IMG/VR virus record: IMGVR_UViG_3300025853_009719
Location: 1-38,964 of that record
Direction: 5' to 3' (one strand)
Origin: a virus
DNA length: 38,964 nt
Of this stretch, positions 1 through 6,837 are shown in pieces (within the stretch, counting starts at the first letter, position 1; each line of letters opens with the position of its first letter). A program made the translations under genes and the position numbers. A model generated the notes under the pieces. It was not told the origin of the DNA, did not search any database, and saw only the letters and a program-made list of their open reading frames with translations.

Positions 1-336
1 TTCAAACTGTGGACCTCGGGGCGGAAACTTTTTGTATTTGTTTGTCCAATACGGAGCTGTGGCATTGGCAGTCCAGATGGTTGTCTTTTCAGACGCTCTA
101 CTACCATGTAGTATCTCTCGTAGACGCTTTTCGTCCCCTGAACCTTCAATGAACCACAGCAACTCTGAAACTACACTTTTCCAAGCCAGTTTCTTTGTAG
201 TGACAGCAGGAAAACCGTCAGCCAAGTTGTAGCGTTGTTGCATGCCAAACACACTGACAGTACCTGTACCTGTACGGTCTGTTTTAGTTACGCCATTGTC
301 TAAAACAAACCGGAGTGCATCTAAATAAGTTTTCAT
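1..336 (-). CDS. thyA: Thymidylate synthase, N-terminal part (cut by window edge)
   Basis: Makes dTMP from dUMP using methylene-tetrahydrofolate. Only the first 112 codons are present; the frame is still open at base 1. The translation shows the ThyA start pattern: an N-terminal helix, the folate/dUMP-site stretch [12 protein letters not shown] at about residues 20-31, then [10 protein letters not shown] and ELLWFIEG. The catalytic Cys lies outside the window. The gene starts 7 bases after folA ends. No Shine-Dalgarno sequence precedes the ATG at 336, but a consensus promoter lies directly upstream (343-372), so the message is probably leaderless. ThyA next to DHFR is the usual phage pairing, because ThyA turns its cofactor into dihydrofolate. 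Confidence 0.93.
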   Translation of the reverse strand, partial: MKTYLDALRFVLDNGVTKTDRTGTGTVSVFGMQQRYNLADGFPAVTTKKLAWKSVVSELLWFIEGSGDEKRLREILHGSRASEKTTIWTANATAPYWTNKYKKFPPRGPQFE

Positions 337-342
337 AACTGT

Positions 343-372
343 ATTATACTGACAAGGGCCTGAAAATGTCAA
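343..372 (-). promoter_or_regulatory. Consensus sigma70-type promoter of thyA inside the end of folA
   Basis: Reading the minus strand, TTGACA (372-367), an 18-base spacer and TATAAT (348-343) match both consensus hexamers exactly. The -10 box spans the folA stop codon. Only six bases separate it from the thyA ATG at 336, so the predicted start of transcription falls on or next to the ATG. Confidence 0.72.
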
Positions 373-850
373 CGTTTTTGTAAACAGTCCAAGTACATTT
401 TCCGTCTTGACTGGGCCAAGCACCCATTGCTCGCATCATCAAAGTCATCTTACGCATGTCTATTTTGACATCACTTTTGAATTGACTTTTGAAATGAGTA
501 ACGTGCATTTCGTCAATAATGTCTTTACAGGAGAGGATAATCTCAGGACCACCGATTATCCAAATGTGCTTATTGGGATGACGTTTTTGCAGTAACGGAA
601 CTTGCTCGACTAAATTACCCTTGACTGTGCCGGCAGTATAAAGTGGACGATTGGTTGCTACATACGTTATTCGATTTTTCAAAGGCTTAGGCATTTTAGG
701 ATCATCGTATGTACGTCTGCCCATTACTACAACATGTCCTTCTGTTTGCTTTTTAAAATACTGCATGTCTTCACTGTGGTGCGGCCATGGGAGGCTACCT
801 CGGAATCCCATGCCACCCCAGGTGTCGACGGCAAATATTGCTTTAATCAT
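344..850 (-). CDS. folA: Dihydrofolate reductase
   Basis: Reduces dihydrofolate to tetrahydrofolate with NADPH, recycling the cofactor used by ThyA. The 168-residue protein has normal DHFR length. It shows the N-terminal strand [16 protein letters not shown], the loop [17 protein letters not shown] (substrate side with the acidic residue), VVMGRRTY (NADPH pocket) and IWIIGGPEI (the conserved double glycine). The ATG at 850 overlaps the TGA of the upstream gene as ATGA, so the two are probably translationally coupled. T4 calls this gene frd. Identification is firm. Confidence 0.95.
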   Translation of the reverse strand: MIKAIFAVDTWGGMGFRGSLPWPHHSEDMQYFKKQTEGHVVVMGRRTYDDPKMPKPLKNRITYVATNRPLYTAGTVKGNLVEQVPLLQKRHPNKHIWIIGGPEIILSCKDIIDEMHVTHFKSQFKSDVKIDMRKMTLMMRAMGAWPSQDGKCTWTVYKNVDIFRPLSV

Positions 851-1176
851 AAGTTAGAAAGTATTCTATCTGTCTCGGGCTGGATTGCCTGCTCAACCAG
901 ATCTACATCAACATAGAAATCTACATTAGCAATATATTGATCAAGTTCTTCTAATTTTTTACTAACATGGTGCTCGATCTCATCGGGATCGGCACCTTCA
1001 GATAATATATGTTTGATATCAATATTTACTTCAGTGCCATCTTTAAGATGTACTATTAAACGTTCTAATACGTGTACCGGTACTTCTTTTTTCTCTACGT
1101 CCTTGAGAATCTCACGCCATGCTTTTTTATTGTTTAAGTTAAGCCGTTTTGGCTTTGGCTTTTTTCCTTGGGGCAT
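847..1176 (-). CDS. Conserved hypothetical phage protein
   Basis: I do not recognise a function. About 109 residues: a basic N-terminus (KKPKPKR), then an acidic helical body with LERLIVHLKDGTEVNIDI and a C-terminal stretch rich in Asp/Glu that looks like two helices. There is no signal peptide or membrane segment. The frame can also begin at a GTG at 1188, but I prefer the ATG at 1176. The start lies inside the last 38 bases of the upstream gene. It ends in an ATGA overlap with folA, so it is in the same transcription unit. Confidence 0.75.
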   Translation of the reverse strand: MPQGKKPKPKRLNLNNKKAWREILKDVEKKEVPVHVLERLIVHLKDGTEVNIDIKHILSEGADPDEIEHHVSKKLEELDQYIANVDFYVDVDLVEQAIQPETDRILSNL

Positions 1177-1810
1177 TCTTTGTCTCACCGGAAAGATTAG
1201 CAGCCTCTGCCATTAAACGCTCAGACTCTGCAAGTAATTGTTTTGCTTCTGCGGCCATCTTCATTGCCTGTGCTCTACGTTGCGTAGCAATTTGATCATC
1301 GCTTAAGAAGTCTGTGGCATTTGCGGTTCCTTGTACTTGTGCAGGTTGAGCACTTCCAGGAGGAGCACGTAGTTCGCCCACGTCCTGGCCTTCATTGGTT
1401 CTCCTTCGAGTTACCATTCCTGCATTGGCATCTAAGTCAGCCATTTCTTTAATGGCTTCTTCGCCAAGAGCCATTTTGTCAAGGATAGCATTTAGTTCAT
1501 CTAGTCTAACATTTGATGTTGCAGTTGGAGTAACAATAACTTGATTGGTAGGAACTTTTTTGATCATTGCTTCGGAGTGCAATGTTTGTAATGCATTGTT
1601 GCCGTCTCGCAAAGTATACCTAAATAAGTAATCACTGAACTCTTTTGCTTGTTGTCCTGAATCAGATTCCAGTGCTTGCATGATGTCATCATGAATATGT
1701 ACAGGTAATGCATCTGGATATGTGACTAGACACATATGATCCTCTTCTGGTACTTTTCTATATAGAATAACAACTTTGCGGCTGTTATGTTTACCGACGT
1801 GCTTAATCAT
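1139..1810 (-). CDS. Conserved hypothetical protein with helical, basic C-terminus
   Basis: 223 residues, function unknown. The first 75 residues look like a compact alpha/beta domain (RKVVILYRKVPEEDHMCLV). The middle contains a low-complexity linker rich in Ala, Pro, Gln and Thr. Residues about 165-215 form a long Ala/Glu/Gln/Met helix, probably coiled coil. The tail (PRKKAKAKTA) is strongly basic. A Shine-Dalgarno AAAGGA precedes the ATG. Its 3' end overlaps the next gene. The head-linker-coil layout would fit a scaffold or virion-associated protein, but that is only a guess. Confidence 0.8.
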   Translation of the reverse strand: MIKHVGKHNSRKVVILYRKVPEEDHMCLVTYPDALPVHIHDDIMQALESDSGQQAKEFSDYLFRYTLRDGNNALQTLHSEAMIKKVPTNQVIVTPTATSNVRLDELNAILDKMALGEEAIKEMADLDANAGMVTRRRTNEGQDVGELRAPPGSAQPAQVQGTANATDFLSDDQIATQRRAQAMKMAAEAKQLLAESERLMAEAANLSGETKNAPRKKAKAKTA

Positions 1811-1821
1811 AAAAATATCCT

Positions 1822-2040
1822 TTATTGATTTTCTTCGGGAGCGGGTTGCTCTGGCTGTTGAGGAGTTACTACTCCACTAGCCACTAAAAAATTGTATAAG
1901 TTTGTGTATGCTTGACCAATAGCAGTAAATTCTTCTACTCTGTAAGCACCACGATTAGATGCTAGTTGAATTGCTTCTAGTGCAACAACTAGGTCTTGAA
2001 CTTGTAAAGGGGTTGTTTGTTTTTGGTCTTCTTCTGCCAC
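1822..2040 (-). CDS. Small conserved phage protein, GTG start
   Basis: 72 residues, function unknown. The core LVVALEAIQLASNRGAYRVEE followed by IGQAYTNLYNFLVASG is two amphipathic helices and resembles a small protein of T4-like cyanophages that I know only as hypothetical. The tail is Gln/Pro/Glu rich. Translation starts at GTG (2040) with GGAGA five bases upstream. That ribosome binding site sits in one arm of the hairpin at 2046-2089, which suggests translational control. Confidence 0.78.
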   Translation of the reverse strand: MAEEDQKQTTPLQVQDLVVALEAIQLASNRGAYRVEEFTAIGQAYTNLYNFLVASGVVTPQQPEQPAPEENQ

Positions 2041-2045
2041 AAAAA

Positions 2046-2089
2046 TCTCCGTGTTTGTAAAGATATTTAACCCTTACAGACAACGGAGA
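2046..2089 (-). promoter_or_regulatory. Hairpin hiding a ribosome binding site, with late-promoter-like box in its loop
   Basis: TCTCCGT at 2046-2052 is an exact inverted repeat of ACGGAGA at 2083-2089. The stem continues inward with TTTGTAA (2054-2060) against TTACAGA (2074-2080). In a transcript arriving from upstream, the hairpin would mask the GGAGA ribosome binding site of the gene that starts at 2040. The loop carries TTAAATA (2070-2064), close to the T4 late box TATAAATA. A transcript starting just after that box would lack the masking arm. T4 genes e, soc and 49 are known to use this design. Confidence 0.5.
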
Positions 2090-2096
2090 AATTTTT

Positions 2097-2378
2097 TTAA
2101 AACTGGTTTTTGTTAAAAGTATCTAGCATTAGTGTAAAATAACTGGCTTCACTGTGACGTTCAAAGGCCGCACACTTGCGACTAACCAAAGATCCTGAAT
2201 CAGTAGTAATGTGCTCACCTAAATAGAAACGACCTTCTAAATTTTCATATATCCAGTTTAGAATGTCTCTATCGTAAGTACGAGATTCGAAAAATACTTT
2301 TTCAAAATGCGGAGGGCATTCGTCCCACTTACGTAAGTTATGAACATTAAGTGGATTGACTTCACCGTGTTTAAGCAT
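2097..2378 (-). CDS. Hypothetical phage protein
   Basis: 93 residues, no family recognised. It is soluble, rich in aromatic residues and charge (HFEKVFFESRTYDRDILNWIYENLEGRFYLGEH), with no signal peptide. The ATG at 2378 lies eight bases inside the end of the upstream zinc-motif gene, which points to coupled translation. It is followed by the regulatory hairpin at 2046-2089. Confidence 0.7.
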   Translation of the reverse strand: MLKHGEVNPLNVHNLRKWDECPPHFEKVFFESRTYDRDILNWIYENLEGRFYLGEHITTDSGSLVSRKCAAFERHSEASYFTLMLDTFNKNQF

Positions 2379-2670
2379 CGTCTAACTCATCTGTGGGAGG
2401 CAAACCATTGCTGTGAAAGTCACGTGTCTGATCCACATCTTGAAATAATCTTTGTTCTTGTGCTGTCAGTTCGCCAAATTTTCTTGGATTAGCACATAGG
2501 GTGCATTTGGGATCACCGCAGTTCAGTGCATGGTGCTTGGCAAAGCGATGTCCCTCATATTGGTGATCAGGCATTCCGTGCGACTTAGCAATTTTTTGTT
2601 GTTTGTGAATTGCGTTTTCTTCTTTTTGTAAACGTTTACTATGCTTTAGTTTATCTTCTGATTTGCTCAT
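2371..2670 (-). CDS. Conserved phage protein with Cys/His cluster
   Basis: 99 residues. The N-terminal 35 residues are Lys rich and helical. The core at about residues 44-65 reads FAKHHALNCGDPKCTLCANPRK: two His and three Cys in CxxxxCxxC spacing, which could bind one metal ion. The segment GELTAQEQRLFQD follows. I recall this HALxCGxPxCxLCxNPRK signature from small proteins of many marine phages, with no known role. A TTTAAATA box (2683-2676) upstream could be a late promoter, though it lies very close to the ATG. Confidence 0.8.
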   Translation of the reverse strand: MSKSEDKLKHSKRLQKEENAIHKQQKIAKSHGMPDHQYEGHRFAKHHALNCGDPKCTLCANPRKFGELTAQEQRLFQDVDQTRDFHSNGLPPTDELDDA

Positions 2671-2678
2671 ATTGATAT

Positions 2679-2909
2679 TTAAAGATTTTTATTCAAGTCA
2701 CTTTTCTTCACACGATTTACTTCTAATGTTACACACATGGTGTTAAACTGTTGTCCTGGTTTAAGCCTGGGCCATAGTGTGTCACGAAGTTTTTTCTGGC
2801 ACTGTTGTTCACTTTCATAATAACCTTCGTACTGTACCATTTCACAACTGGAGACCTGATTACTAGCACAGGCCATTATGACCGGAATAAAAAACGTTAC
2901 TAGTTCCAT
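2679..2909 (-). CDS. Small exported or membrane-anchored protein
   Basis: 76 residues, function unknown. The N-terminus MELVTFFIPVIMACASNQ is hydrophobic with a Cys after Ala, which could be a short signal peptide or lipoprotein signal, though it lacks the usual basic residues. The mature part has three Cys (SSCEM, QQCQ, TMCV) and ends with basic residues. The ATG overlaps the stop of the VWA gene as TAATG. Confidence 0.65.
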   Translation of the reverse strand: MELVTFFIPVIMACASNQVSSCEMVQYEGYYESEQQCQKKLRDTLWPRLKPGQQFNTMCVTLEVNRVKKSDLNKNL

Positions 2910-4204
2910 TATGCACCTGCCAGTTCTTTTGCCTTTTCATAGTGAGCCCAAACACCAAAGGGCGGCTCGCACTCAGTGTTGCCTTTGATAATGAATACAG
3001 TATCACAGTAGTCGGGGTCACCCCACGAACCATATGGATAACCATCAGTAAACATGATAAACTTCTTAGGTTGAATATCATTTTCTTTCATGTAAGTCCA
3101 GTTACAGTCGTAGTCAGTACCACCACCGCCTTGGGGTTCATATTCCAAGATGCTGTCGAGATTGTCACTGCTAAACTCTTGATGATTGTACACTTCTGTA
3201 TCAAATGACCAGATATGAATTTTGTATTCATCATAGGCTTCCATAATGCCTTTGACTTCGCCCAGGAAAGCCTTGATGTCTTCGTCACCAATACTGCCCG
3301 ACATGTCCAATGCGATGTGCGCTTCAATTTGGTCACCAGGAATCATACCGGGCATAACTGCATCCATTGCCCAACCACGTCGGCTGGGACGCATCCAACT
3401 AAAGTCATCTTTGACAATACTTTGGATCTGTTGCTGAAGCAGTTCACGCCAGTCAACCACAGGTTGCGTCAAGTCCTTAATAAGACGCTTAACACCTGAG
3501 GGCAAGTTACCTGCACCTGTAGCCTGAGCAGCCTGTAGTACTGCTTCGCGAACTTCGTCACGAATTTGACGGCGTTCCTCATCTGACATTTTAGGACGAC
3601 CTTTGCCGTTGCCTTCTTTGTCTCCGTCCTTGTCATCGTCCTGATCACCCGAACCTTCCTGCTCGTCGAGGTGCTCGTCAATCATTTTGTCAATGAGATC
3701 GCTGATGTCAATCTTCTCAGCCTTCTCATACAAATCGTCGTAGACTTCTTCAGCACTCCAACCTTGATACTTTGTATCATGCAGGCAAGGAGTAATCTTG
3801 TCGCCAATCCGTTGTTCAACCAAGTCTGCGTTTACGCAAAAGTCTGCGGCGCAATTAAAAAGCATAGGGTCACGATCCGGACCGCAACGACCCATATGGT
3901 CGTAGACATTATGTAACACTTCATGCCCAAACAAGAATTCAAGTTCTTTGGGTTTGAGTTTGTTTACGAATTCGGTATTGTAGTAAAATTTCCTGCCATT
4001 GGTTGCGGCAGTGCCACACCATGAATCAGCATTAACCAATTCCAGTCGAGTAGCCAAGTTACCAAAAAACGGAGCACGAAGCAACAAGCCAATTCGAGCA
4101 GTAGTCAACTTTTCACGCACCGCACGATCCAATGCGGGATCTGTCGTTTCGGTTAGCCTGCCGCTGATGCCGGACTTGGGATTGGTTGTAGTATCTTTTG
4201 ACAT
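2909..4204 (-). CDS. VWA-domain protein with N-terminal metallopeptidase-like domain
   Basis: 431 residues in two parts. The N-terminal domain has HEVLH at 94-98 and a further His at 103, the zinc-site signature of the putative metallopeptidase domain that often precedes VWA-like domains. A highly acidic linker follows at about 180-200. The C-terminal von Willebrand A-like domain has a complete MIDAS site: DMSGS at 300-304, Thr in GGGTDY at about 363, and TDG at about 386-388. Its partner is the MoxR-type ATPase just upstream. MoxR/VWA pairs act as chaperones that remodel or load cofactor into target complexes; the target here is unknown. It has its own promoter and a good AAGGAG site. Confidence 0.88.
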   Translation of the reverse strand: MSKDTTTNPKSGISGRLTETTDPALDRAVREKLTTARIGLLLRAPFFGNLATRLELVNADSWCGTAATNGRKFYYNTEFVNKLKPKELEFLFGHEVLHNVYDHMGRCGPDRDPMLFNCAADFCVNADLVEQRIGDKITPCLHDTKYQGWSAEEVYDDLYEKAEKIDISDLIDKMIDEHLDEQEGSGDQDDDKDGDKEGNGKGRPKMSDEERRQIRDEVREAVLQAAQATGAGNLPSGVKRLIKDLTQPVVDWRELLQQQIQSIVKDDFSWMRPSRRGWAMDAVMPGMIPGDQIEAHIALDMSGSIGDEDIKAFLGEVKGIMEAYDEYKIHIWSFDTEVYNHQEFSSDNLDSILEYEPQGGGGTDYDCNWTYMKENDIQPKKFIMFTDGYPYGSWGDPDYCDTVFIIKGNTECEPPFGVWAHYEKAKELAGA

Positions 4205-4225
4205 TTCTGCTCCTTGTTATAGTGT

Positions 4226-4254
4226 ATTATACAATCTTTCTGAATTATTGTCTA
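4226..4254 (-). promoter_or_regulatory. Sigma70-like promoter of the VWA gene
   Basis: Minus strand: TAGACA (4254-4249), 17-base spacer, TATAAT (4231-4226), then AAGGAG and the ATG at 4204. The spacer contains AATTCAGAAA, which has a TTC-N-GAA dyad, and is nearly the same as the spacer of the MoxR promoter. A 13-base repeat lies just upstream at about 4259-4271. Confidence 0.7.
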
Positions 4255-4258
4255 TTAA

Positions 4259-4271
4259 TACTAAAGTATTA
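4259..4271 (-). repeat. 13-base repeat TAATACTTTAGTA, copy 1
   Basis: The same 13 bases occur upstream of the promoter at 6787-6815 (6820-6832) and, inverted, next to the promoter at 6460-6488 (6504-6516). All three copies sit beside promoters. It may be a binding site for a regulator or an UP-type element. Confidence 0.6.
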
Positions 4272-4324
4272 AAAGGGGAGGACTTACATGGTAAAGAAAG
4301 GAGTAAGACCAATGCCTCCATAAA

Positions 4325-5431
4325 CTATCGATTGCCGGCGCTTGCGGCTACAATGTACTTACCAAACCGCTTGTGGAACTCATCGAAATTCTTGAGTTTG
4401 CCAGGAACAAACGGCAGGTTGTAAGTGGTAAGAGCAGTACGAGCACCCATAACAGTCAACTCCGTTGTGAAATTGTCCATCATATAACGGAAGAAGTTAT
4501 CTGCCATCTCATGCCATTCTGCATTAGGCTTGCCACCAATCTTGTCTGCGGCATCCTTAAGTTCGTAGCACATACTGACTACCAAACTGTACATGGCGCT
4601 GACTTCTTTTACTTTGAGTTCTTTGACCTTACCAGCCAATACATCTTCAGGCTTGGGTAACTGTCCAGCAATCTTGCGGTGAGCCATAAACTTAACAGCC
4701 ACACCCTCACCAACTGCACCTGTTACCAAGTCAGTGAGATCTGCTTCACCAACGTCCTCGTCTTCAAGGATTTCGCTAACAAAGGTCCACGAGCGAGGTG
4801 TAGCAAAACTACGACTGCTACTACGCGGATCAAAGTCGTAAAGGTCCTGCTTGGCAAAGCCAATGTAACCGACCACGTCTTTGTGGATGCGGTTAATGGT
4901 AGCCCACGTCTCCCATGCTTGGTGATCTACTCGCATCTCCAAGTGCAGGAAGCGGTTAGCCAACGGAGCAGGCATACGATAAGTAACACCCTTGTCCGAT
5001 TCACGGTTACCAGCCGCAATCACTACCACATTGTCAGGCAGTTTATACTTGCCAATGCGGCGGTTAAGAATCAACTGATAAGCCGCAGCCTGAATGCTGG
5101 GAGCCGCTGAGTTCATCTCGTCCAAGAACAAAACAACCACAGGATACTGACTGGCCAACTCTTCGTCGGGCAAGTCGATGGGCGGTGCCCAATCCATCAA
5201 ACCACTGTCTTTATTGTAGTAAGGGATACCACGCAGGTCGGTGGGCTCCATTTGCGCCAAACGCAGGTCAATCATCAGACCATTTTGCTCTTCGGCGATA
5301 CTGGCAACCACTTCACTTTTGCCAATTCCTGGAGGACCCCATAGGAATACAGGGCGCTTCTTCTGGAAGCACTTAGAGATGAGCCGTGACGCCTGCTGGG
5401 TCGTTACGGTACGGTGTTCACTTACGGTCAT
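4325..5431 (-). CDS. MoxR-type AAA+ ATPase
   Basis: 368 residues. Walker A GPPGIGKS at 32-39, Walker B VVLFLDEM around 99-106, sensor-1 GN at 141-142 and an arginine-finger candidate in PLANRF at about 160 mark an active AAA+ ATPase. The pattern MEPTDLRGIP after Walker A and the short C-terminal helical lid fit the MoxR/CbbQ branch. It presumably works with the VWA protein encoded next, as such pairs usually do, using ATP to remodel a protein complex. The 120 bases between the two genes hold a second promoter, so they can be expressed separately. It has a promoter and an AAAGGAG site of its own. Confidence 0.9.
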   Translation of the reverse strand: MTVSEHRTVTTQQASRLISKCFQKKRPVFLWGPPGIGKSEVVASIAEEQNGLMIDLRLAQMEPTDLRGIPYYNKDSGLMDWAPPIDLPDEELASQYPVVVLFLDEMNSAAPSIQAAAYQLILNRRIGKYKLPDNVVVIAAGNRESDKGVTYRMPAPLANRFLHLEMRVDHQAWETWATINRIHKDVVGYIGFAKQDLYDFDPRSSSRSFATPRSWTFVSEILEDEDVGEADLTDLVTGAVGEGVAVKFMAHRKIAGQLPKPEDVLAGKVKELKVKEVSAMYSLVVSMCYELKDAADKIGGKPNAEWHEMADNFFRYMMDNFTTELTVMGARTALTTYNLPFVPGKLKNFDEFHKRFGKYIVAASAGNR

Positions 5432-5456
5432 AAAATACTCCTTTCAACATATCTAT

Positions 5457-5485
5457 ATTATATGACTTTTCGGAATTATTGTCTG
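5457..5485 (-). promoter_or_regulatory. Sigma70-like promoter of the MoxR gene
   Basis: Minus strand: CAGACA (5485-5480), 17-base spacer, TATAAT (5462-5457), then AAAGGAG and the ATG at 5431. The spacer start ATAATTCCGAAA differs by one base from the VWA promoter and again has a TTC-N-GAA dyad. Confidence 0.7.
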
Positions 5486-5501
5486 TAGTTTTTTTACAAC
5501 A

Positions 5502-5870
5502 CTACCAAGAACTATTGTAAAAAACCTTCAAACCCAGGAAGATTTCTGCCCGGGCATTTCGGACGAACTCTAATACTGATTGCTTATAGTAATCGTCACT
5601 GTCCTCGCCAAAAAAGAAGCCTTTAGTTTGCGGTAGTTGGTCATGGATCACTGCTCGTTCAAGTTCAGCGAGATCCTCCCAGGTAAGTTCCAACTCAACG
5701 CCGTTGAACATATTATTGCCTTCTGGATTATAGTCAGGATTTCGTTTGATCCAGAGTTGTTCCATCCAACCCTGAAGGTTGGGGTGTTTACGCCAGTAGG
5801 CAATTTCACGACTGTCACCATAACTGCCTTTTTTCTTAGCACGGCAGTAAGCATATTGATCCAACCCCAT
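5502..5870 (-). CDS. Conserved protein of the MGLDxYAY type
   Basis: 122 residues, soluble. It has the typical opening MGLDQYAYCRAKK, then IAYWRKHPNLQGWMEQL, VELELTWEDL and GFFFGEDSDDYY. I recall this family in both phages and bacteria as a protein of unknown function that is sometimes mislabelled as an enzyme. I chose the ATG at 5870 because it overlaps the upstream stop (TAATG) and gives the family start; the frame is open further upstream to 5906. The 70 bases after it hold the MoxR promoter. Confidence 0.82.
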   Translation of the reverse strand: MGLDQYAYCRAKKKGSYGDSREIAYWRKHPNLQGWMEQLWIKRNPDYNPEGNNMFNGVELELTWEDLAELERAVIHDQLPQTKGFFFGEDSDDYYKQSVLEFVRNARAEIFLGLKVFYNSSW

Positions 5871-6148
5871 TATACAGCCTCCAACATATTGGCAGGAACA
5901 CGCCATAGGCCATAGCCTGGACTACGAACAGTGACATACTTACGAGCAATCTTGGTGACATCACCAACATAAGTCTGACCATTGCGGCCGCTAGTGAACT
6001 TAACCTTGGTGCCTATAACCAGGCTTCCACGATTCTCTTTTACCAACTGATTACGAGCAAATTTAATAGCCATCGAAATACTGTTCAACTGCTCGTTGGT
6101 AAAGTTACCAGCAATGATAGAGTGATTGATGTCGTTAATTGAAACCAT
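5870..6148 (-). CDS. Small protein with SH3/KOW-like beta domain
   Basis: 92 residues. The N-terminal half is helical (FTNEQLNSISMAIKFARNQLVKEN). The C-terminal half, LVIGTKVKFTSGRNGQTYVGDVTKIARKYVTV then WRVPANML, looks like a small KOW/SH3-like beta barrel. I recall similar proteins in T4-like marine phages without known function; a nucleic-acid or ribosome contact is possible by fold only. It is followed by a TAATG overlap with the next gene. Confidence 0.75.
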   Translation of the reverse strand: MVSINDINHSIIAGNFTNEQLNSISMAIKFARNQLVKENRGSLVIGTKVKFTSGRNGQTYVGDVTKIARKYVTVRSPGYGLWRVPANMLEAV

Positions 6149-6159
6149 TTTAGTTCTCC

Positions 6160-6429
6160 TTAAACCAAGTCAACTTGAACAGGCGTAATGCTACCATCCA
6201 CGCCGTTATAATTAAAGCCAAAACCAACAGGCATTTCTTTGTCGCCCCGACGTTTTGCATGACGACGTTCTTGTGCCAAATTCATAAGAGCCATCTGGGT
6301 TGCTGTCGCATGCATGTCAGTGCAGATATCGGCAGTGCCAGCTACCGTGGTGTAAAAACCAACACCATCGACAATAACACGAATACGTTGGCTGTTTTTG
6401 AAGCCGCCGATAAAAGTAGGTGTACGCAT
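6160..6429 (-). CDS. Hypothetical phage protein
   Basis: 89 residues, no family recognised. It begins MRTPTFIGGFKNSQRIRVIVDGVGFYTT, likely beta strands, followed by a helix (ATATQMALMNLAQERRHAKRR) and a Gly/Asn-rich end. It has a strong site AAAAGGAG before the ATG and its own promoter at 6460-6488. It probably also drives the two genes downstream (6148-5502). Confidence 0.7.
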   Translation of the reverse strand: MRTPTFIGGFKNSQRIRVIVDGVGFYTTVAGTADICTDMHATATQMALMNLAQERRHAKRRGDKEMPVGFGFNYNGVDGSITPVQVDLV

Positions 6430-6459
6430 TTCAAACTCCTTTTCTTACACTATGCCTAT

Positions 6460-6488
6460 ATTATAGCAAAATGACGAATTTCGAGCAA
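6460..6488 (-). promoter_or_regulatory. Sigma70-like promoter at 6.46 kb
   Basis: Minus strand: TTGCTC (6488-6483), 17-base spacer, TATAAT (6465-6460). The spacer contains the dyad CGAAATTCG. The stretch around it (TAGTACTTGC before, TTTGCTA and GGCAT after) matches the promoter at 6787-6815 in most positions, so the two are probably copies. Confidence 0.72.
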
Positions 6489-6503
6489 GTACTACTTTAG
6501 TAG

Positions 6504-6516
6504 TAATACTTTAGTA
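6504..6516 (+). repeat. 13-base repeat TAATACTTTAGTA, inverted copy 2
   Basis: Identical to the copies at 4259-4271 and 6820-6832 but on the plus strand. It directly follows the stop codon of the gene at 6517-6756 and, with CTACTTTAGTAG at 6492-6503, forms a small cluster of dyads just upstream of the 6460-6488 promoter. Confidence 0.6.
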
Positions 6517-6756
6517 CTACCATTCTTTCTTGCCGCCCAAGTCTTCGTTCCAGTCATAGCCCGCATTGTATTCGGCTATCTGATCCTTGGTCATAAAACG
6601 CTCTTCGATCTCGTCACTTTGATAAGTGGCATCTGTGAAAAAGTGTGGGCGACGTGGACGGCTGTACCAACTATCGGCGCTACCACGGTCGAATGGGCCA
6701 CCGTGACGACCATCGTAAAATTTACCCCGATACTCTCGAATTTCTGTGCTTTGCAT
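6517..6756 (-). CDS. Conserved small phage protein (RGxxYDGRHGGPFDRG)
   Basis: 79 residues. The segment YRGKFYDGRHGGPFDRGSAD followed by RPHFF, YQSDEIEERF and QIAEYNAGYDWNE is a pattern I recall from many phages as a protein of unknown function. It is rich in Arg, Gly and aromatic residues, with no membrane segment. It has its own promoter (6787-6815) and an AAAAGGAG ribosome site. Confidence 0.8.
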   Translation of the reverse strand: MQSTEIREYRGKFYDGRHGGPFDRGSADSWYSRPRRPHFFTDATYQSDEIEERFMTKDQIAEYNAGYDWNEDLGGKKEW

Positions 6757-6786
6757 TTATTACTCCTTTTCTTAACTGATGCCATA

Positions 6787-6815
6787 ATTGTAGCAAAAAA
6801 CGGAATATTCTGCAA
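6787..6815 (-). promoter_or_regulatory. Sigma70-like promoter at 6.79 kb
   Basis: Minus strand: TTGCAG (6815-6810), 17-base spacer, TACAAT (6792-6787). The spacer carries the perfect dyad GAATATTC. It is preceded by TAGTACTTGC and the 13-base repeat, and resembles the 6460-6488 promoter. Confidence 0.7.
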
Positions 6816-6819
6816 GTAC

Positions 6820-6832
6820 TACTAAAGTATTA
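6820..6832 (-). repeat. 13-base repeat TAATACTTTAGTA, copy 3
   Basis: Identical to the copies at 4259-4271 and 6504-6516. It lies between the stop of the PP-loop gene and the -35 box at 6815. Confidence 0.6.
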
Positions 6833-6837
6833 TTTTT

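Noticed and set aside
4679-5110. 143-residue plus-strand open frame in the MoxR gene
   Set aside because: Opposite strand of a gene with full AAA+ motifs; no start signals.
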